Shown here one piece after another: positions 1 through 8,514 of a stretch of DNA of 64,000 bases. This stretch comes from Pradoshia eiseniae (GTDB taxonomy: Bacteria; Bacillota; Bacilli; Bacillales; Pradoshiaceae). The stretch is from assembly GCF_002946355.1 (NCBI RefSeq), contig NZ_PKOZ01000003.1, forward strand, positions 179,322 through 243,321, read 5' to 3'. Positions within the stretch are counted from its first letter, which is position 1. Each line of letters starts with the position of its first letter. The notes below the pieces were generated by a model. That model ran no database searches, had not been told where the DNA came from, and saw only the letters and a list, made by a program, of their open reading frames with translations. The translations under genes and the position numbers were made by a program.

Positions 1-690
1 GCTGTAACGAAAAAACCAATAACCTTCAAGGAGGTTATTAAAGGACAGTTTGCCGATTACAGGGTCATTTTTACCGATCGGGTGCTATTGCTTTTCATCC
101 TGGCCGGAATTCTTGTTTCCCAAACATTCATGCAGCTGGATTTATTTATTCCTATTCATATTACAGAGACAGTAGATGAGGCACGCCTATTATCCATAGG
201 AAATTTTGACCTCACCTTGAATGCAACGGAGCTGTTTGGACTCGTTGTAGCCGTTAACGGAGGCATTGTCGCTCTATGTACAGTACTTGTGACAAAATGG
301 ATGATGACCTATCCTGAAAAATATGTATTTGCCGGATCCTCCATCCTATATGGGTTATCCATTTTATTAATGGGGTTATTCCCTTACCCATGGATGTATA
401 TCCTTAGCATTATAATCTTCAGCCTCGCTGAACTGATGACCGTCGGCATTGCCCAAAATTTCGTCTCAACGATTGCGCCAACACACCAGCGGGCCATGTA
501 TTTCTCAGCTGCCCAGCTTCGTTTCAGCATTGGCCGGGTGCTCGCTCCGCTCTCAATCACTTTAGCGGGTCTTATTGGTTCTAGAGAGACGACTTATATT
601 TTGGCTTTCGTTGCCTTTGCTTCAGCGATTATTTATCTCATCATGTATCGCCTTTACATAAAAAAGGAAATCAAGGCTGTTTCCATATAA
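1..690 (+). CDS. MFS transporter, C-terminal part (cut by window start)
   Basis: The frame is open from base 1, so the gene begins upstream of the window and about 229 C-terminal residues are visible. They form several hydrophobic membrane segments joined by short basic loops, ending in a lysine-rich cytoplasmic tail (IKKEIKAVSI). The pattern resembles the second half of a 12-helix major facilitator superfamily exporter, with a conserved loop around APTHQRAMYFSAAQLR. The substrate cannot be told from this half. The gene ends in a clear intrinsic terminator. Family assignment is from membrane topology and general resemblance; the substrate class is unknown. Confidence 0.75.
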   Translation, partial: AVTKKPITFKEVIKGQFADYRVIFTDRVLLLFILAGILVSQTFMQLDLFIPIHITETVDEARLLSIGNFDLTLNATELFGLVVAVNGGIVALCTVLVTKWMMTYPEKYVFAGSSILYGLSILLMGLFPYPWMYILSIIIFSLAELMTVGIAQNFVSTIAPTHQRAMYFSAAQLRFSIGRVLAPLSITLAGLIGSRETTYILAFVAFASAIIYLIMYRLYIKKEIKAVSI

Positions 691-699
691 GTCCTGCAG

Positions 700-729
700 C
701 AGCGCCCTTCGCTTGGGTGCTGTTTTTTT
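700..729 (+). terminator. Rho-independent terminator after the MFS gene
   Basis: An 8-bp stem (CAGCGCCC pairing with GGGTGCTG, one G-U) with a 7-nt loop is followed by seven T residues, starting 10 bases after the MFS stop codon. Confidence 0.85.
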
Positions 730-850
730 CAATCCAATTCGATTAGAAAAAGACTGATTCCATCTCCCTCAGGAAGATTGACCAGCCTATTTTATAACCT
801 TTTTCTTTTCTCTTCAATTGCCTTTTTCCCGCTCCCATTCACTTCTTAGC

Positions 851-1567
851 TCATTTTCTCCAAGGGATGAGGTCAGCCGCCAAAATGATAGCGGCAAAGA
901 CAAAGGCTGTATAAGCAGCAAAATCTGTTTCTCCATAATTCTTGACCCCAATTGCGATATAGGCCCAAACAAACACGAGCGGATACAGGAAATTCTCTTC
1001 CTTTATCCTGAATAAAACGGCAAGAGCAGCCCCAACGATAAGCATGATTACGGTCCAGATTTCATCAGTCAAGCCAAAGCCATCCCAGCCATTCACTTTC
1101 AGTACATAGGCAATATTGACAATGGTAGCCACGCTGATCCAGCCAAGATTAATGGAGAAGGGAGCTTTCTCAAAGAAAGAAGCTCCAGCCTCGGTCAATT
1201 TCCTATACAGCATAATGAGACTGACTAAATACAGGAGCATAACCACGACACTTAGGGCGAATAGTTCATAATGCCACACAATAATCCAGCTTACATTGAA
1301 CAAGCTGCTTAAGATAAACCACGTGCTTGTCTGTGTATAAACAGCGGAGTCTCCCCTGTCACCGACGAACTGTCTGATAATCCAAATTCCAATCAGCAAA
1401 TAAATGAGAGACCAAATGGAAAAGGCATATCCTGCCGGTGTAATTAATACATTGATTTGATTGGATATTTCCCCTGTTGTCTTCCCGTTAATCGGCAATA
1501 TATTGGCGAGTGCGTTTGTGATAATGACCAGCAGGAAGAAAATCGTATTCAAGATTTTTTTATTCAT
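851..1567 (-). CDS. TspO/MBR-like (tryptophan-rich sensory protein-like) membrane protein
   Basis: A protein of about 238 residues with roughly seven hydrophobic segments and many Trp and aromatic residues at membrane boundaries (TPAGYAFSIWSLIY near residues 45-58, NVSWIIVWHYE, NLGWISVATIVNIAY). These features recall Firmicute proteins annotated as tryptophan-rich sensory or TspO-related proteins, which bind tetrapyrroles or have no assigned role. The frame could open with a TTG at 1570, but the ATG at 1567 has the better spacing from an AAGGGGA ribosome site. It is a single gene, diverging from lemA. No function beyond an integral membrane protein is supported directly; the family call is moderate. 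Confidence 0.6.
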   Translation of the reverse strand: MNKKILNTIFFLLVIITNALANILPINGKTTGEISNQINVLITPAGYAFSIWSLIYLLIGIWIIRQFVGDRGDSAVYTQTSTWFILSSLFNVSWIIVWHYELFALSVVVMLLYLVSLIMLYRKLTEAGASFFEKAPFSINLGWISVATIVNIAYVLKVNGWDGFGLTDEIWTVIMLIVGAALAVLFRIKEENFLYPLVFVWAYIAIGVKNYGETDFAAYTAFVFAAIILAADLIPWRK

Positions 1568-1689
1568 CAAGCTTCCCCTTCTTTATATATTTTAAGAATC
1601 CTATCCCCTATCTATGCCAAAATTAAACAATATAGAACACCAGCCGCAAGGAAGGTTGTTTTGGCTTCTTTCAGGGTAAAATGGTGAGG

Positions 1690-1718
1690 TGAAACCTTTC
1701 GCAAAGTAAAACGGTATA
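1690..1718 (+). promoter_or_regulatory. Candidate ECF-sigma promoter for lemA-TPM pair
   Basis: TGAAAC (1690-1695), a 16-nt spacer, then CGGTATA (1712-1718), about 30 bases before the lemA start. TGAAAC with 16 nt to a CGTA-type element is the hallmark of SigmaW-class extracytoplasmic-function promoters in Bacillus. The -10 is one base away from CGTA. No good SigmaA hexamer pair is seen here. Confidence 0.4.
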
Positions 1719-1748
1719 TAGCTTATAAGAAGAAAGGAGTGTCTGTAT

Positions 1749-2321
1749 ATGAAAAGAGGAACTATTATTCTCATCAGCGGCATTGCCATTGTCGGAATTT
1801 TAATTGCCATGTTCGCGTCAAACTATAACAGCTTTGTTTCAGCTGAAGAGGATGTGGACCAATCGTATTCTCAGATTGAGACGCAGCTGCAAAGGAGAGC
1901 TGACTTGATTCCCAACTTAGTCAACACCGTCAAAGGCTATGCTTCTCATGAGGAATCAGTCATAAAGGATGTAACGGACGCACGGGCAAATCTCGCGAAT
2001 GCGAATACCCCTGCAGACCAGGCAACCGCCAATGACGAATTAACCGGTGCTTTAAATCGCTTGCTCGTCGTCGTTGAAAACTATCCCGACCTGAAGGCAA
2101 ACCAAAATTATCAGCAATTAATGGATGAACTTGCCGGCACAGAAAATCGCATTGCCGTAGCCCGCAAGGATTATAACGAGCAAGTAGCCGGCTATAACAA
2201 AAAGGTGAAGCGTTTCCCAGGTTCTATGATTGCTGCCATGTTTAATTTCGATGAAAAGGAATATTTCCGTTCTTCTGCCGGTGCCGACCAACCGCCGACA
2301 GTTGATTTTGGTACAGAATGA
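1749..2321 (+). CDS. lemA: LemA family protein
   Basis: A 190-residue protein with one N-terminal membrane helix (about residues 7-24) followed by a long alpha-helical domain. The LemA signature is visible: DVDQSYSQIETQLQRRADLIPNLV at about 36-59, then ANLANAN, NYPDLKANQNYQQL and AGTENRIAVARKDYNEQV, ending in the usual FPGSMIAAMFNFDEKEYF segment. LemA proteins are membrane-anchored helical-bundle proteins of uncertain function. A GAAAGGAG ribosome site precedes the ATG. The stop overlaps the start of the next gene by 4 bases (ATGA), so the two are translationally coupled. LemA-TPM pairs are common in bacteria and are often tied to envelope stress. Confidence 0.93.
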   Translation: MKRGTIILISGIAIVGILIAMFASNYNSFVSAEEDVDQSYSQIETQLQRRADLIPNLVNTVKGYASHEESVIKDVTDARANLANANTPADQATANDELTGALNRLLVVVENYPDLKANQNYQQLMDELAGTENRIAVARKDYNEQVAGYNKKVKRFPGSMIAAMFNFDEKEYFRSSAGADQPPTVDFGTE

Positions 2322-3112
2322 TGCGCCAAAGATTATTCCTGATTCTAAGTCTTCTAGCAATCATTGCTTCAAGCTTTGCAGGGAATAGCGCTCACGCTGA
2401 AGTCCCAGAGCCAAAAGGAGATATTTATGTTCAAGATTTCGCGGGGGTTTTATCCAATCAGCAAAAGCAGGAACTGAATGGGCTAGGAAGGAAACTTGAA
2501 GACCAGACAAAGGCGCAAATCGCTGTTTTGACCGTAGATTCATTAGATGGTTCCTCACCGGAGGAATATGCGCTTGAAGCTTTCCGAAAATATGGACTGG
2601 GTGATAAGGAGCTTGAGAATGGCGTACTTCTTCTCATGGCATTTGAGCAAAATGATGCTGATAAATCAGCCAGGATTGAAGTCGGCTATGGGCTAGAGGG
2701 AGCGCTGCCAGATGGCAAGGTCGGCCGCATCCTCGATGAATACACGATGCCCTATTGGAAGAATGGCCAGCCAGATGAAGCCATCATTCTTACATACAAG
2801 CAATTATTCAAAGAGGTTGCAGCAGAATATGGACTTGATGAAACGGAAGATTCCAACATCGGCTCAGGAATACCGAATGAATCTGGCAGCTCAGAGCAAG
2901 ATGGCGGAATGGCTGCTTGGAAAAAGATATTGATTGCGGCTATTGTCATTGTGTTCATCATCATTGATATGTCCTTCTTCGGAGGTACATTTACGTATAT
3001 GCTACTCCATATCCTCTCTAGCATTGCAAGAAGCGGCGGCAGAGGAGGAGGCGGTCCTCGCGGAGGGGGCGGCGGCTCATCCGGCGGGGGCGGCGCTTCT
3101 CGCGGATGGTAA
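2318..3112 (+). CDS. TPM-domain (YgcG-like) membrane protein
   Basis: A 264-residue protein with an N-terminal signal peptide (residues about 1-26, ending ...NSAHA). A TPM domain follows (about 35-165: IYVQDFAGVLSNQQKQEL, AQIAVLTVDSL, RIEVGYGLEGALPDGKVGRIL), then a linker, a membrane helix near 205-230, and a tail made almost only of Gly, Ser and Arg. This is the standard layout of YgcG-type proteins, with the TPM domain outside the cell. The TPM fold was first described as a phosphatase-like or photosystem-repair domain; its role in Bacillus is unsettled. It overlaps lemA by 4 bases and probably acts with it. The glycine-rich tail is normal for this family. Confidence 0.9.
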   Translation: MMRQRLFLILSLLAIIASSFAGNSAHAEVPEPKGDIYVQDFAGVLSNQQKQELNGLGRKLEDQTKAQIAVLTVDSLDGSSPEEYALEAFRKYGLGDKELENGVLLLMAFEQNDADKSARIEVGYGLEGALPDGKVGRILDEYTMPYWKNGQPDEAIILTYKQLFKEVAAEYGLDETEDSNIGSGIPNESGSSEQDGGMAAWKKILIAAIVIVFIIIDMSFFGGTFTYMLLHILSSIARSGGRGGGGPRGGGGGSSGGGGASRGW

Positions 3113-3129
3113 GATTCTATGTAAATATG

Positions 3130-3173
3130 AACAGGCGGGACCCTTCATTCGGAAGAGTTCCCACCTGTTTTTA
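3130..3173 (+). terminator. Intrinsic terminator after the TPM gene
   Basis: An 11-base arm AACAGGCGGGA (3130-3140) pairs with TCCCACCTGTT (3159-3169) with one mismatch, followed by a T run. It lies between convergent genes and reads best for the plus strand. Confidence 0.75.
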
Positions 3174-3196
3174 GTAAATCAGATAGCATTGCCCCA

Positions 3197-4189
3197 TTAA
3201 GGAAGCTTGACTGTTTTATCAGACTGAATGGATTCATAGCAGGCATCAATAACCCTCATGTTCTGCAGAGTATCAACGCCTGTATATAGCGGCTGTTTCC
3301 CTTCAAGTATGCACTCTGCAAAATGTTCAACCTGCATGAGATATTGGTCACAGGTGATAATCTCTTTTCTTGTCTCCCCCTCCGTCCTGATAATCAATGT
3401 CCCCTTATGGCCTTTCCGGTCGGGACGATAGGCATGCTGACAAATAATTTCTCCCTTGCTTCCAGACACCCTATATTCATCCCTCGATTTCATCTGGAAG
3501 CTGCAATCAAACATCGCTTGGATCCCATTGTCCATCCAAAGATGTCCGGTTGTTGTCATATCCACTTTAAACTTTGGATCTAGCTTGGAAAAAGCCTTCA
3601 CCTCTGCCGGTTCTGCCTGCAATATATGGCGAATGGCATGTATATTATAACAGCCGACATCATACAATGCGCCTCCTCCCTTTTCAGCGGATAAACGGAT
3701 ATTATCTCCATCATCATCCAGGAAGAAGGAATGACTCGCATACATATAGTTCACTTCACCAATCTCGCCTGTTTTTATAATATCCTTCACACGTTTATGC
3801 TGGGCATGGAATTGGTACATAAAAGCCTCCATAAAAAGGACTCCATGACGGCTGCACACCTCCTGCATTTCCTTCATTTCATGCGCTGTTAATGAAGCAG
3901 GCTTTTCAACGAGAACATGCTTACCCGCTTTTGCAGCCTCCATTACCCATTTTGCGTGAAGATGGTTCGGCAGCGGAATATAAACCGCATCAATCTCTTC
4001 ATCACCGAGCAAGTCTTCATAAGAATCATAAACCTTTGGAATGCCCAGTTTATCGGCCGCCTCCTTTGCCCTCCCGCTTGAGCTTGAGATGGCCAATGCC
4101 TCCCCCAGCGTGGAACGGTTGATAGCCGGAATAACCTGTGTTTGCCCGATGTTAGCTGTACTTAAAATTCCCCAATTTACTTTACTCAT
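3197..4189 (-). CDS. Gfo/Idh/MocA family NAD(P)-dependent oxidoreductase
   Basis: A protein of about 330 residues. The start chosen is the ATG at 4189 (MSKVNWGILSTANIG), preceded by AGGGAGCCAGGAA; the frame runs further upstream, but that part overlaps the neighbour's terminator and has no domain content. The N-terminal Rossmann nucleotide-binding fold (WGILSTANIG, then ALAISSSSGRAKEAADKLG) and the signature EKPASLTAHEM, which carries the conserved lysine of the family, are clear. The C-terminal half matches the substrate-binding domain (GGGALYDVGCYNIHAIR). Members act on sugars or inositols as dehydrogenases; the substrate is not deducible. It is separated from its upstream neighbour by a strong terminator, so it is likely monocistronic. 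Confidence 0.9.
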   Translation of the reverse strand: MSKVNWGILSTANIGQTQVIPAINRSTLGEALAISSSSGRAKEAADKLGIPKVYDSYEDLLGDEEIDAVYIPLPNHLHAKWVMEAAKAGKHVLVEKPASLTAHEMKEMQEVCSRHGVLFMEAFMYQFHAQHKRVKDIIKTGEIGEVNYMYASHSFFLDDDGDNIRLSAEKGGGALYDVGCYNIHAIRHILQAEPAEVKAFSKLDPKFKVDMTTTGHLWMDNGIQAMFDCSFQMKSRDEYRVSGSKGEIICQHAYRPDRKGHKGTLIIRTEGETRKEIITCDQYLMQVEHFAECILEGKQPLYTGVDTLQNMRVIDACYESIQSDKTVKLP

Positions 4190-4225
4190 TTCCTGGCTCC
4201 CTTCAAGCTGGTATAAAATCGCTAT

Positions 4226-4264
4226 AAAAAAAGAGCGAGATTCCTTTTGCAGGTGCTCGCTCTT
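4226..4264 (-). terminator. Intrinsic terminator after the cardiolipin synthase gene
   Basis: A 9-bp perfect stem (AAGAGCGAG at 4231-4239 with CTCGCTCTT at 4256-4264) is followed on the minus strand by a T run. Confidence 0.88.
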
Positions 4265-4277
4265 GTGGTTATGTCTA

Positions 4278-5489
4278 TTATAAGTAATAATGTGCATATT
4301 TGGCAATTTTCATTAAAATTTTATCTTTTGTGGAAAGTTTTTCGAAATAATCCAATGTAATTCTAGAAGAATCATCAAGATCTTTCTCCACTTGCTTCAT
4401 CATTATATCGCTAAAGGGAGATTCATCCATGAATAGTGTCATTTCATCATTTAGGCGGAAAGAGCGTGAATCGATGTTTACCGTTCCTATAATAGGATAC
4501 TTACGGTCAATCATCACAAGCTTCCCATGAAAAATCCCCTTCTCATACTGATACACCTTCATTCCATTTTTGAGAGCCTCCTTCACAAATGGATAGGCTG
4601 CTTGGGTGAGCATAAGCCCATCAGAATGCTTCGGCCACATAATCGTTATTTCCACTCCGCGCTTTTTCGCAGCCTTTAAAGAATCCATGAAGCGTTCATT
4701 ATCAGGAATAAAATATGGGGTAGCAATGATAATATCTTCCTCAGCCGCATCAAACGCTTCTATAAGATCATCCACCACCTCATATCCGCTTGAGTATGAT
4801 TTTAAATAATGAGAAGTGGTTCCTGACCCAGCTCTGGCAGTATGAATAGGAGGAGATTGGCCTGTGTTGTGTTTCCAATCATGGCAAAATTGCTTCTCAA
4901 AATCCTGTATGCCCTCTCCTGTCATCCTCAGCTGATAATCATGCCAGCTAGACTTCGTATACTTTTCCCCAACATTCATTCCGCCCGTATAAGCGACCTT
5001 CCCGTCCAAGATGGCGATTCGGCGATGATTCCGATGCTGAATGGTATACCATATATGCGGAAAATGAGGTTCGTTGCTATAGGTGACATGGACACCTGCC
5101 TTCTCGAGCTCTTTAAACCATTGGCGATTTCCTTTTAGAGATCCGGCACGGTCTACTGAATAGTAAACCTGGACCCCCTCCTTCGCTTTTCTTTTCAATA
5201 AATCAAAATATTGGCGGCTTGCTTTCCCGCTGCCAATTGAAAAGAAGTGGATATACACATATTCCTTTGCATTCTCTATATCCTTTGCAAAACGAGGATA
5301 AAAGGTATCCCAATCCGTATATAGCTTGAATTCACTTTGCCTGATGGGATAGACAACCGGCTTGCTGTCCTCCTTAGCGGCTTCTCGACCATTTCTAATA
5401 TCCTGATGAATCCACGTTAAGAGCAGGCCAAAAAATACTAGCAAGATTCCAAGCGCCCATAAGACCGTGTATATAAATTTCTTGAACAT
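4278..5489 (-). CDS. clsB: Cardiolipin synthase / phospholipase D family (ClsB/YwjE-like)
   Basis: A 403-residue protein with one N-terminal membrane helix (about 6-26) and two phospholipase D domains. The first active-site motif reads H155-x-R157-x4-D162, with Arg where the canonical HKD motif has Lys, followed by GKVAYTGGMNVG. The second is a full HKD motif (HGKLVMID) followed by GTVNIDSRSF. Such enzymes condense two phosphatidylglycerols to cardiolipin at the membrane. Length and the single membrane helix suit the minor synthase type of B. subtilis (YwjE) better than ClsA, which has two helices. The start has AGGAG spaced normally. It is flanked by terminators on both sides, so it is probably a single-gene unit. 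Confidence 0.82.
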   Translation of the reverse strand: MFKKFIYTVLWALGILLVFFGLLLTWIHQDIRNGREAAKEDSKPVVYPIRQSEFKLYTDWDTFYPRFAKDIENAKEYVYIHFFSIGSGKASRQYFDLLKRKAKEGVQVYYSVDRAGSLKGNRQWFKELEKAGVHVTYSNEPHFPHIWYTIQHRNHRRIAILDGKVAYTGGMNVGEKYTKSSWHDYQLRMTGEGIQDFEKQFCHDWKHNTGQSPPIHTARAGSGTTSHYLKSYSSGYEVVDDLIEAFDAAEEDIIIATPYFIPDNERFMDSLKAAKKRGVEITIMWPKHSDGLMLTQAAYPFVKEALKNGMKVYQYEKGIFHGKLVMIDRKYPIIGTVNIDSRSFRLNDEMTLFMDESPFSDIMMKQVEKDLDDSSRITLDYFEKLSTKDKILMKIAKYAHYYL

Positions 5490-5573
5490 ACCATACTCCT
5501 ATCAAGTCTTTATTTCTTGTTAGTATGTAACAAGAGATACACTTTTATTGGTGTACTTGGTAATACAAAACAG

Positions 5574-5616
5574 AAAAAAAGAAATCCAGAAGGTTTATGT
5601 ACCCACCTGGATTTCT
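5574..5616 (-). terminator. Intrinsic terminator after miaB-ricA
   Basis: A perfect 10-bp stem (AGAAATCCAG at 5580-5589 with CTGGATTTCT at 5607-5616) leads into seven T residues on the minus strand, just after the ricA stop. Confidence 0.9.
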
Positions 5617-5621
5617 ATTGT

Positions 5622-6053
5622 TTAGCAGCTGTGGCTGCCTTCTTCACTTTTTAGCTTAGAGCCCGTTTTTCCATGAAGGAGGTCACCTTCTGTAGATTTA
5701 ATAATCTCATCGGTAACAGTATTTGAAATAACGGTAGCAACCATTTGCAGCATATCGTTTACTTCAATTTGTGATTGCTTAAATTCTTGGACGATCGGAA
5801 TTTCATCAAGTTCCCTTTCGACTTTCGCCAATTTCTCCTCCGTTTTTTTCAAGGCTTCTGTTTTTCCGTAATGCTGGAAGTTGACCGCTTGCTTTTGCAG
5901 TCCCTTAATGACAGACATTAGCTCAGCGACAGTTTGATTACTGTTTATTTGTGCTTCCGCTCTTTTAAAGAAGTCTACCTCTTCTGTATCAGAAATCATT
6001 CTGGCCAAATCTTTTGCCTTATCAATAATTTGTTCTTTCGTGAATTTCTCCAT
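5622..6053 (-). CDS. ricA: RicA (YmcA), subunit of the RNase Y-modulating Ric complex
   Basis: A 143-residue YlbF/YmcA-family protein, nearly all alpha-helical (MEKFTKEQIIDKAKDLARMI, IKGLQKQAVNFQHYGKTEALKKTEEKL). With YlbF (RicF) and YaaT (RicT) it forms the Ric or Y-complex, which steers RNase Y to mRNA maturation and promotes competence, sporulation and biofilm formation. The final residue is Cys143 (SEEGSHSC); a C-terminal Cys of RicA is reported as a ligand of an Fe-S cluster of the complex, so this one is a plausible ligand. The gene begins one base after the miaB stop, as in B. subtilis. In B. subtilis cotE-mutS-mutL follows; here it does not. Confidence 0.93.
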   Translation of the reverse strand: MEKFTKEQIIDKAKDLARMISDTEEVDFFKRAEAQINSNQTVAELMSVIKGLQKQAVNFQHYGKTEALKKTEEKLAKVERELDEIPIVQEFKQSQIEVNDMLQMVATVISNTVTDEIIKSTEGDLLHGKTGSKLKSEEGSHSC

Positions 6054-7601
6054 TTATACGCCCACCTTTTCCCCTTTTTTCTCCAAATCCATCTCTTGTA
6101 CCATCTCACCGTTTAACGACCAGGTCTTTGCATCTGTAATCTTCACTTTGACAATCTTGCCGATAGCTGATTTTGGACCTGCAAAGTTAACTAGCTTATT
6201 CTTCGTTGTATAGCCAGCAAGCACATCTGGATTATTCTTGCTTTCCCCTTCAACAAGCACATCCAGGATTTGCCCTTTATATAGCTGGTTCTTTTTAAGC
6301 GCCATTTCATTCACAACCGCATTCAAGCGCTGAAGCCGCTCTTTCTTCACTTCCATCGGCACATTATCCTTCATCTTCGCTGCTGGAGTACCCTCCCGCG
6401 GAGAATAGATAAATGTATACGCCAAATCATATTCGACTTCCTTATAAAGGGAGAGCGTTTCTTCAAACTGCTCATCCGTTTCGTTCGGATAACCGACAAT
6501 GATATCCGTCGTTAAGGTGACATTCGGAATGGCCGCCTTAATTTTCCTGACGAGCTCTAAATATTGTTCACGTGTATATTTACGTGCCATGATTTTCAGC
6601 ACTTCGTTATTGCCGGATTGAACAGGCAAGTGAATATGGTCCATCATATTGCCGCCTTTAGCAAGCACCTCGATCAGATGATCATCAAAGTCTCGAGGGT
6701 GACTTGTTGTAAAGCGGATGCGCGGGATATCAATCTTGCGGATTTCCTCCATCAAATCGCCTAAACGATAATGACGGTCTTCAAAATCCTTCCCGTACGC
6801 ATTCACGTTTTGGCCAAGTAAGGTGATTTCCTGATAGCCTTGCGCTGCCAGACCGCGGATTTCTTGAATAATATCCTCCGGTCTGCGGCTGCGCTCCTTG
6901 CCCCGCGTGTATGGAACAATACAATAGGTACAGAATTTATCACAGCCATACATGATATTGACCCATGCTTTAATATTGCCTTTTCGCACCTTCGGAAGAT
7001 TCTCAATAATGTCACCTTCCTTCGACCAAACCTCGATAACCATTTCCTTGGACATATAGGCATCCATCAGGATCTCTGGCAACCGGTGAATATTGTGCGT
7101 GCCGAAAATCATATCAACAAAAGCATGCTTCTTAAGAATCTTATTGACGACGGACTCCTCCTGAGACATACATCCACAAACCCCAAGCAGCAGGTCGGGC
7201 TTGCTTCTCTTCAGGCTTTTCAGATGGCCAAGTTCCCCGAACACTTTGTTTTCGGCATTCTCTCGGATGGCGCATGTGTTCAAAAGAATGACATTCGCAT
7301 CATCCACCTTATCAGTCGGCTTATAACCTAAAGCCATCAAAATTCCGGACATGACTTCCGTATCGTGCTCATTCATTTGGCAGCCATATGTACGGATATA
7401 GAATTTACGTCCTTCACCCATACCTTTGTATTTTTCATTAATGTTAAAATCTTGGTGATAGCTAATCGCTTCTTTTCCACGCTTCTTTGCATCCTTCAAG
7501 GAAGGGGGCATATAGACAGCTTCAAAATATTTGCTGTAATCCTTATCAGGTTTCTTTTCAGATTTAGCAGCGGCCGAATCTAATCGTTGCTGTTCGTTCA
7601 T
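6054..7601 (-). CDS. miaB: MiaB, tRNA-2-methylthio-N6-dimethylallyladenosine synthase
   Basis: A 515-residue radical-SAM methylthiotransferase. The start is set at the ATG at 7601, 7 bases after AAAGGGG; an upstream in-frame ATG lacks a ribosome site. The Bacillus-type N-terminal extension (about 65 residues) precedes the MTTase domain ([35 protein letters not shown]: three cluster cysteines). Then come the radical-SAM CxxxCxxC motif (CDKFCTYC, followed by [12 protein letters not shown]) and a C-terminal TRAM domain (about 440-510). It adds the methylthio group to i6A37 in tRNAs reading UNN codons. It is co-transcribed with ricA. Confidence 0.97.
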   Translation of the reverse strand: MNEQQRLDSAAAKSEKKPDKDYSKYFEAVYMPPSLKDAKKRGKEAISYHQDFNINEKYKGMGEGRKFYIRTYGCQMNEHDTEVMSGILMALGYKPTDKVDDANVILLNTCAIRENAENKVFGELGHLKSLKRSKPDLLLGVCGCMSQEESVVNKILKKHAFVDMIFGTHNIHRLPEILMDAYMSKEMVIEVWSKEGDIIENLPKVRKGNIKAWVNIMYGCDKFCTYCIVPYTRGKERSRRPEDIIQEIRGLAAQGYQEITLLGQNVNAYGKDFEDRHYRLGDLMEEIRKIDIPRIRFTTSHPRDFDDHLIEVLAKGGNMMDHIHLPVQSGNNEVLKIMARKYTREQYLELVRKIKAAIPNVTLTTDIIVGYPNETDEQFEETLSLYKEVEYDLAYTFIYSPREGTPAAKMKDNVPMEVKKERLQRLNAVVNEMALKKNQLYKGQILDVLVEGESKNNPDVLAGYTTKNKLVNFAGPKSAIGKIVKVKITDAKTWSLNGEMVQEMDLEKKGEKVGV

Positions 7602-7681
7602 AAAAATCCCCTTTCTATCCAATTTCATCATTTATGGAAAAAATTCCACGGGATTGGTAATAGGTAAGTTTACATTAAGTA

Positions 7682-7710
7682 AGTATAAAGCTTTTAGGGG
7701 AATTTCACAA
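7682..7710 (-). promoter_or_regulatory. SigmaA-type promoter for miaB-ricA
   Basis: On the minus strand TTGTGA (7705-7710), a 17-nt spacer and TATACT (7682-7687), about 80 bases upstream of the miaB start. Confidence 0.6.
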
Positions 7711-7751
7711 TATGCTGGAAGCTTATGCAGATTAGGAAAATGACCGGTCAT

Positions 7752-7786
7752 ATAAAAACCGCACCCATTTTGATGAGCGCGGCTGT
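7752..7786 (-). terminator. Intrinsic terminator after lepB
   Basis: A 12-bp stem with three G-U pairs (AGCCGCGCTCAT with ATGGGTGCGGTT) is followed by TTTTT on the minus strand, directly after the signal peptidase stop codon. Confidence 0.82.
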
Positions 7787-7793
7787 TTTCTTC

Positions 7794-8345
7794 CTACAAA
7801 GCAAACCCAATATCCTTCATCGGCCAATAGCGCATTTTCACCTCTCCGACGATTCTCTCCATCGGTACGAAGCCAAAAACACGGCTATCCTTACTGTTCG
7901 GCCGGTTATCACCTAATACGAACATTTGGCCTTCCGGAACTTTCTCTTTCCCGGTCAGCTCCTGTAATGTAAAATCCTCCGTGAACGAAGCCCCCTGATC
8001 CTGACTGGACCTTAGTTCTTCGAGATACTCTTCTTCATAAGGCTCCCCGTTAATGTATAAAGTATCATCCTTCATTTCAATCGTATCTCCAGGGAGTCCG
8101 ATGACTCGTTTTACATATTTATCAGGCGAATCCGTTGCATGAAACACAACTTCATCAAACCGGTCTATATGAGTGATCTTGCTTAAGATGACGCGATTGC
8201 CGTCCTGTAAGCTAGGCATCATTGATTCACCCCTAACTGTTGTGGGCAAAAAGATAAATTGACGGCTAACGAGCACTACTATAACCGCAATTAGGATGGG
8301 TTTAAGCCATGAGGCAATTTCTTCGATTACTTTCCGGTTGTCCAT
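7794..8345 (-). CDS. lepB: Type I signal peptidase (S26A, SipS/LepB-like)
   Basis: A 183-residue protein with one N-terminal membrane helix (about 14-33) and an extracellular catalytic domain. The catalytic serine lies in RGESMMPSLQDG (Ser near residue 41) and the general-base lysine in DKYVKRVIGLPGD (near 79). The later boxes are GDTIEMKDDTLYINGE and the GDNRPNSKDSR motif. It cleaves signal peptides from exported preproteins at the outer face of the membrane. The single membrane anchor and this length are typical of Gram-positive P-type enzymes. A terminator lies on each side, so it is probably transcribed alone. B. subtilis has no signal peptidase between kbl and miaB. Confidence 0.95.
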   Translation of the reverse strand: MDNRKVIEEIASWLKPILIAVIVVLVSRQFIFLPTTVRGESMMPSLQDGNRVILSKITHIDRFDEVVFHATDSPDKYVKRVIGLPGDTIEMKDDTLYINGEPYEEEYLEELRSSQDQGASFTEDFTLQELTGKEKVPEGQMFVLGDNRPNSKDSRVFGFVPMERIVGEVKMRYWPMKDIGFAL

Positions 8346-8469
8346 TCCTCTTTATTACTCCTTCCAAACTGTTCTTGATGGAGGATAAACCTATCATTTT
8401 CTCCTTACCAATATTTCCCCAAAAATCCTCTTACAAACGGATAATCGCATAATCATTTCCCCAAAACAC

Positions 8470-8500
8470 AAAAACAGCCGCCAATAAATAAAGGCGACTG
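8470..8500 (-). terminator. Intrinsic terminator after tdh-kbl
   Basis: A stem CAGTCGCC/GGCGGCTG with a 10-nt AT loop is followed by TTTTT on the minus strand, 15 bases after kbl. Confidence 0.85.
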
Positions 8501-8514
8501 ATGGATTCCATTCA

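Noticed and set aside
7365-7583. Numerous plus-strand frames across minus-strand genes (for example opposite miaB, korA, polC)
   Set aside because: They are antisense shadows of well-supported genes, without ribosome sites or recognisable domains.
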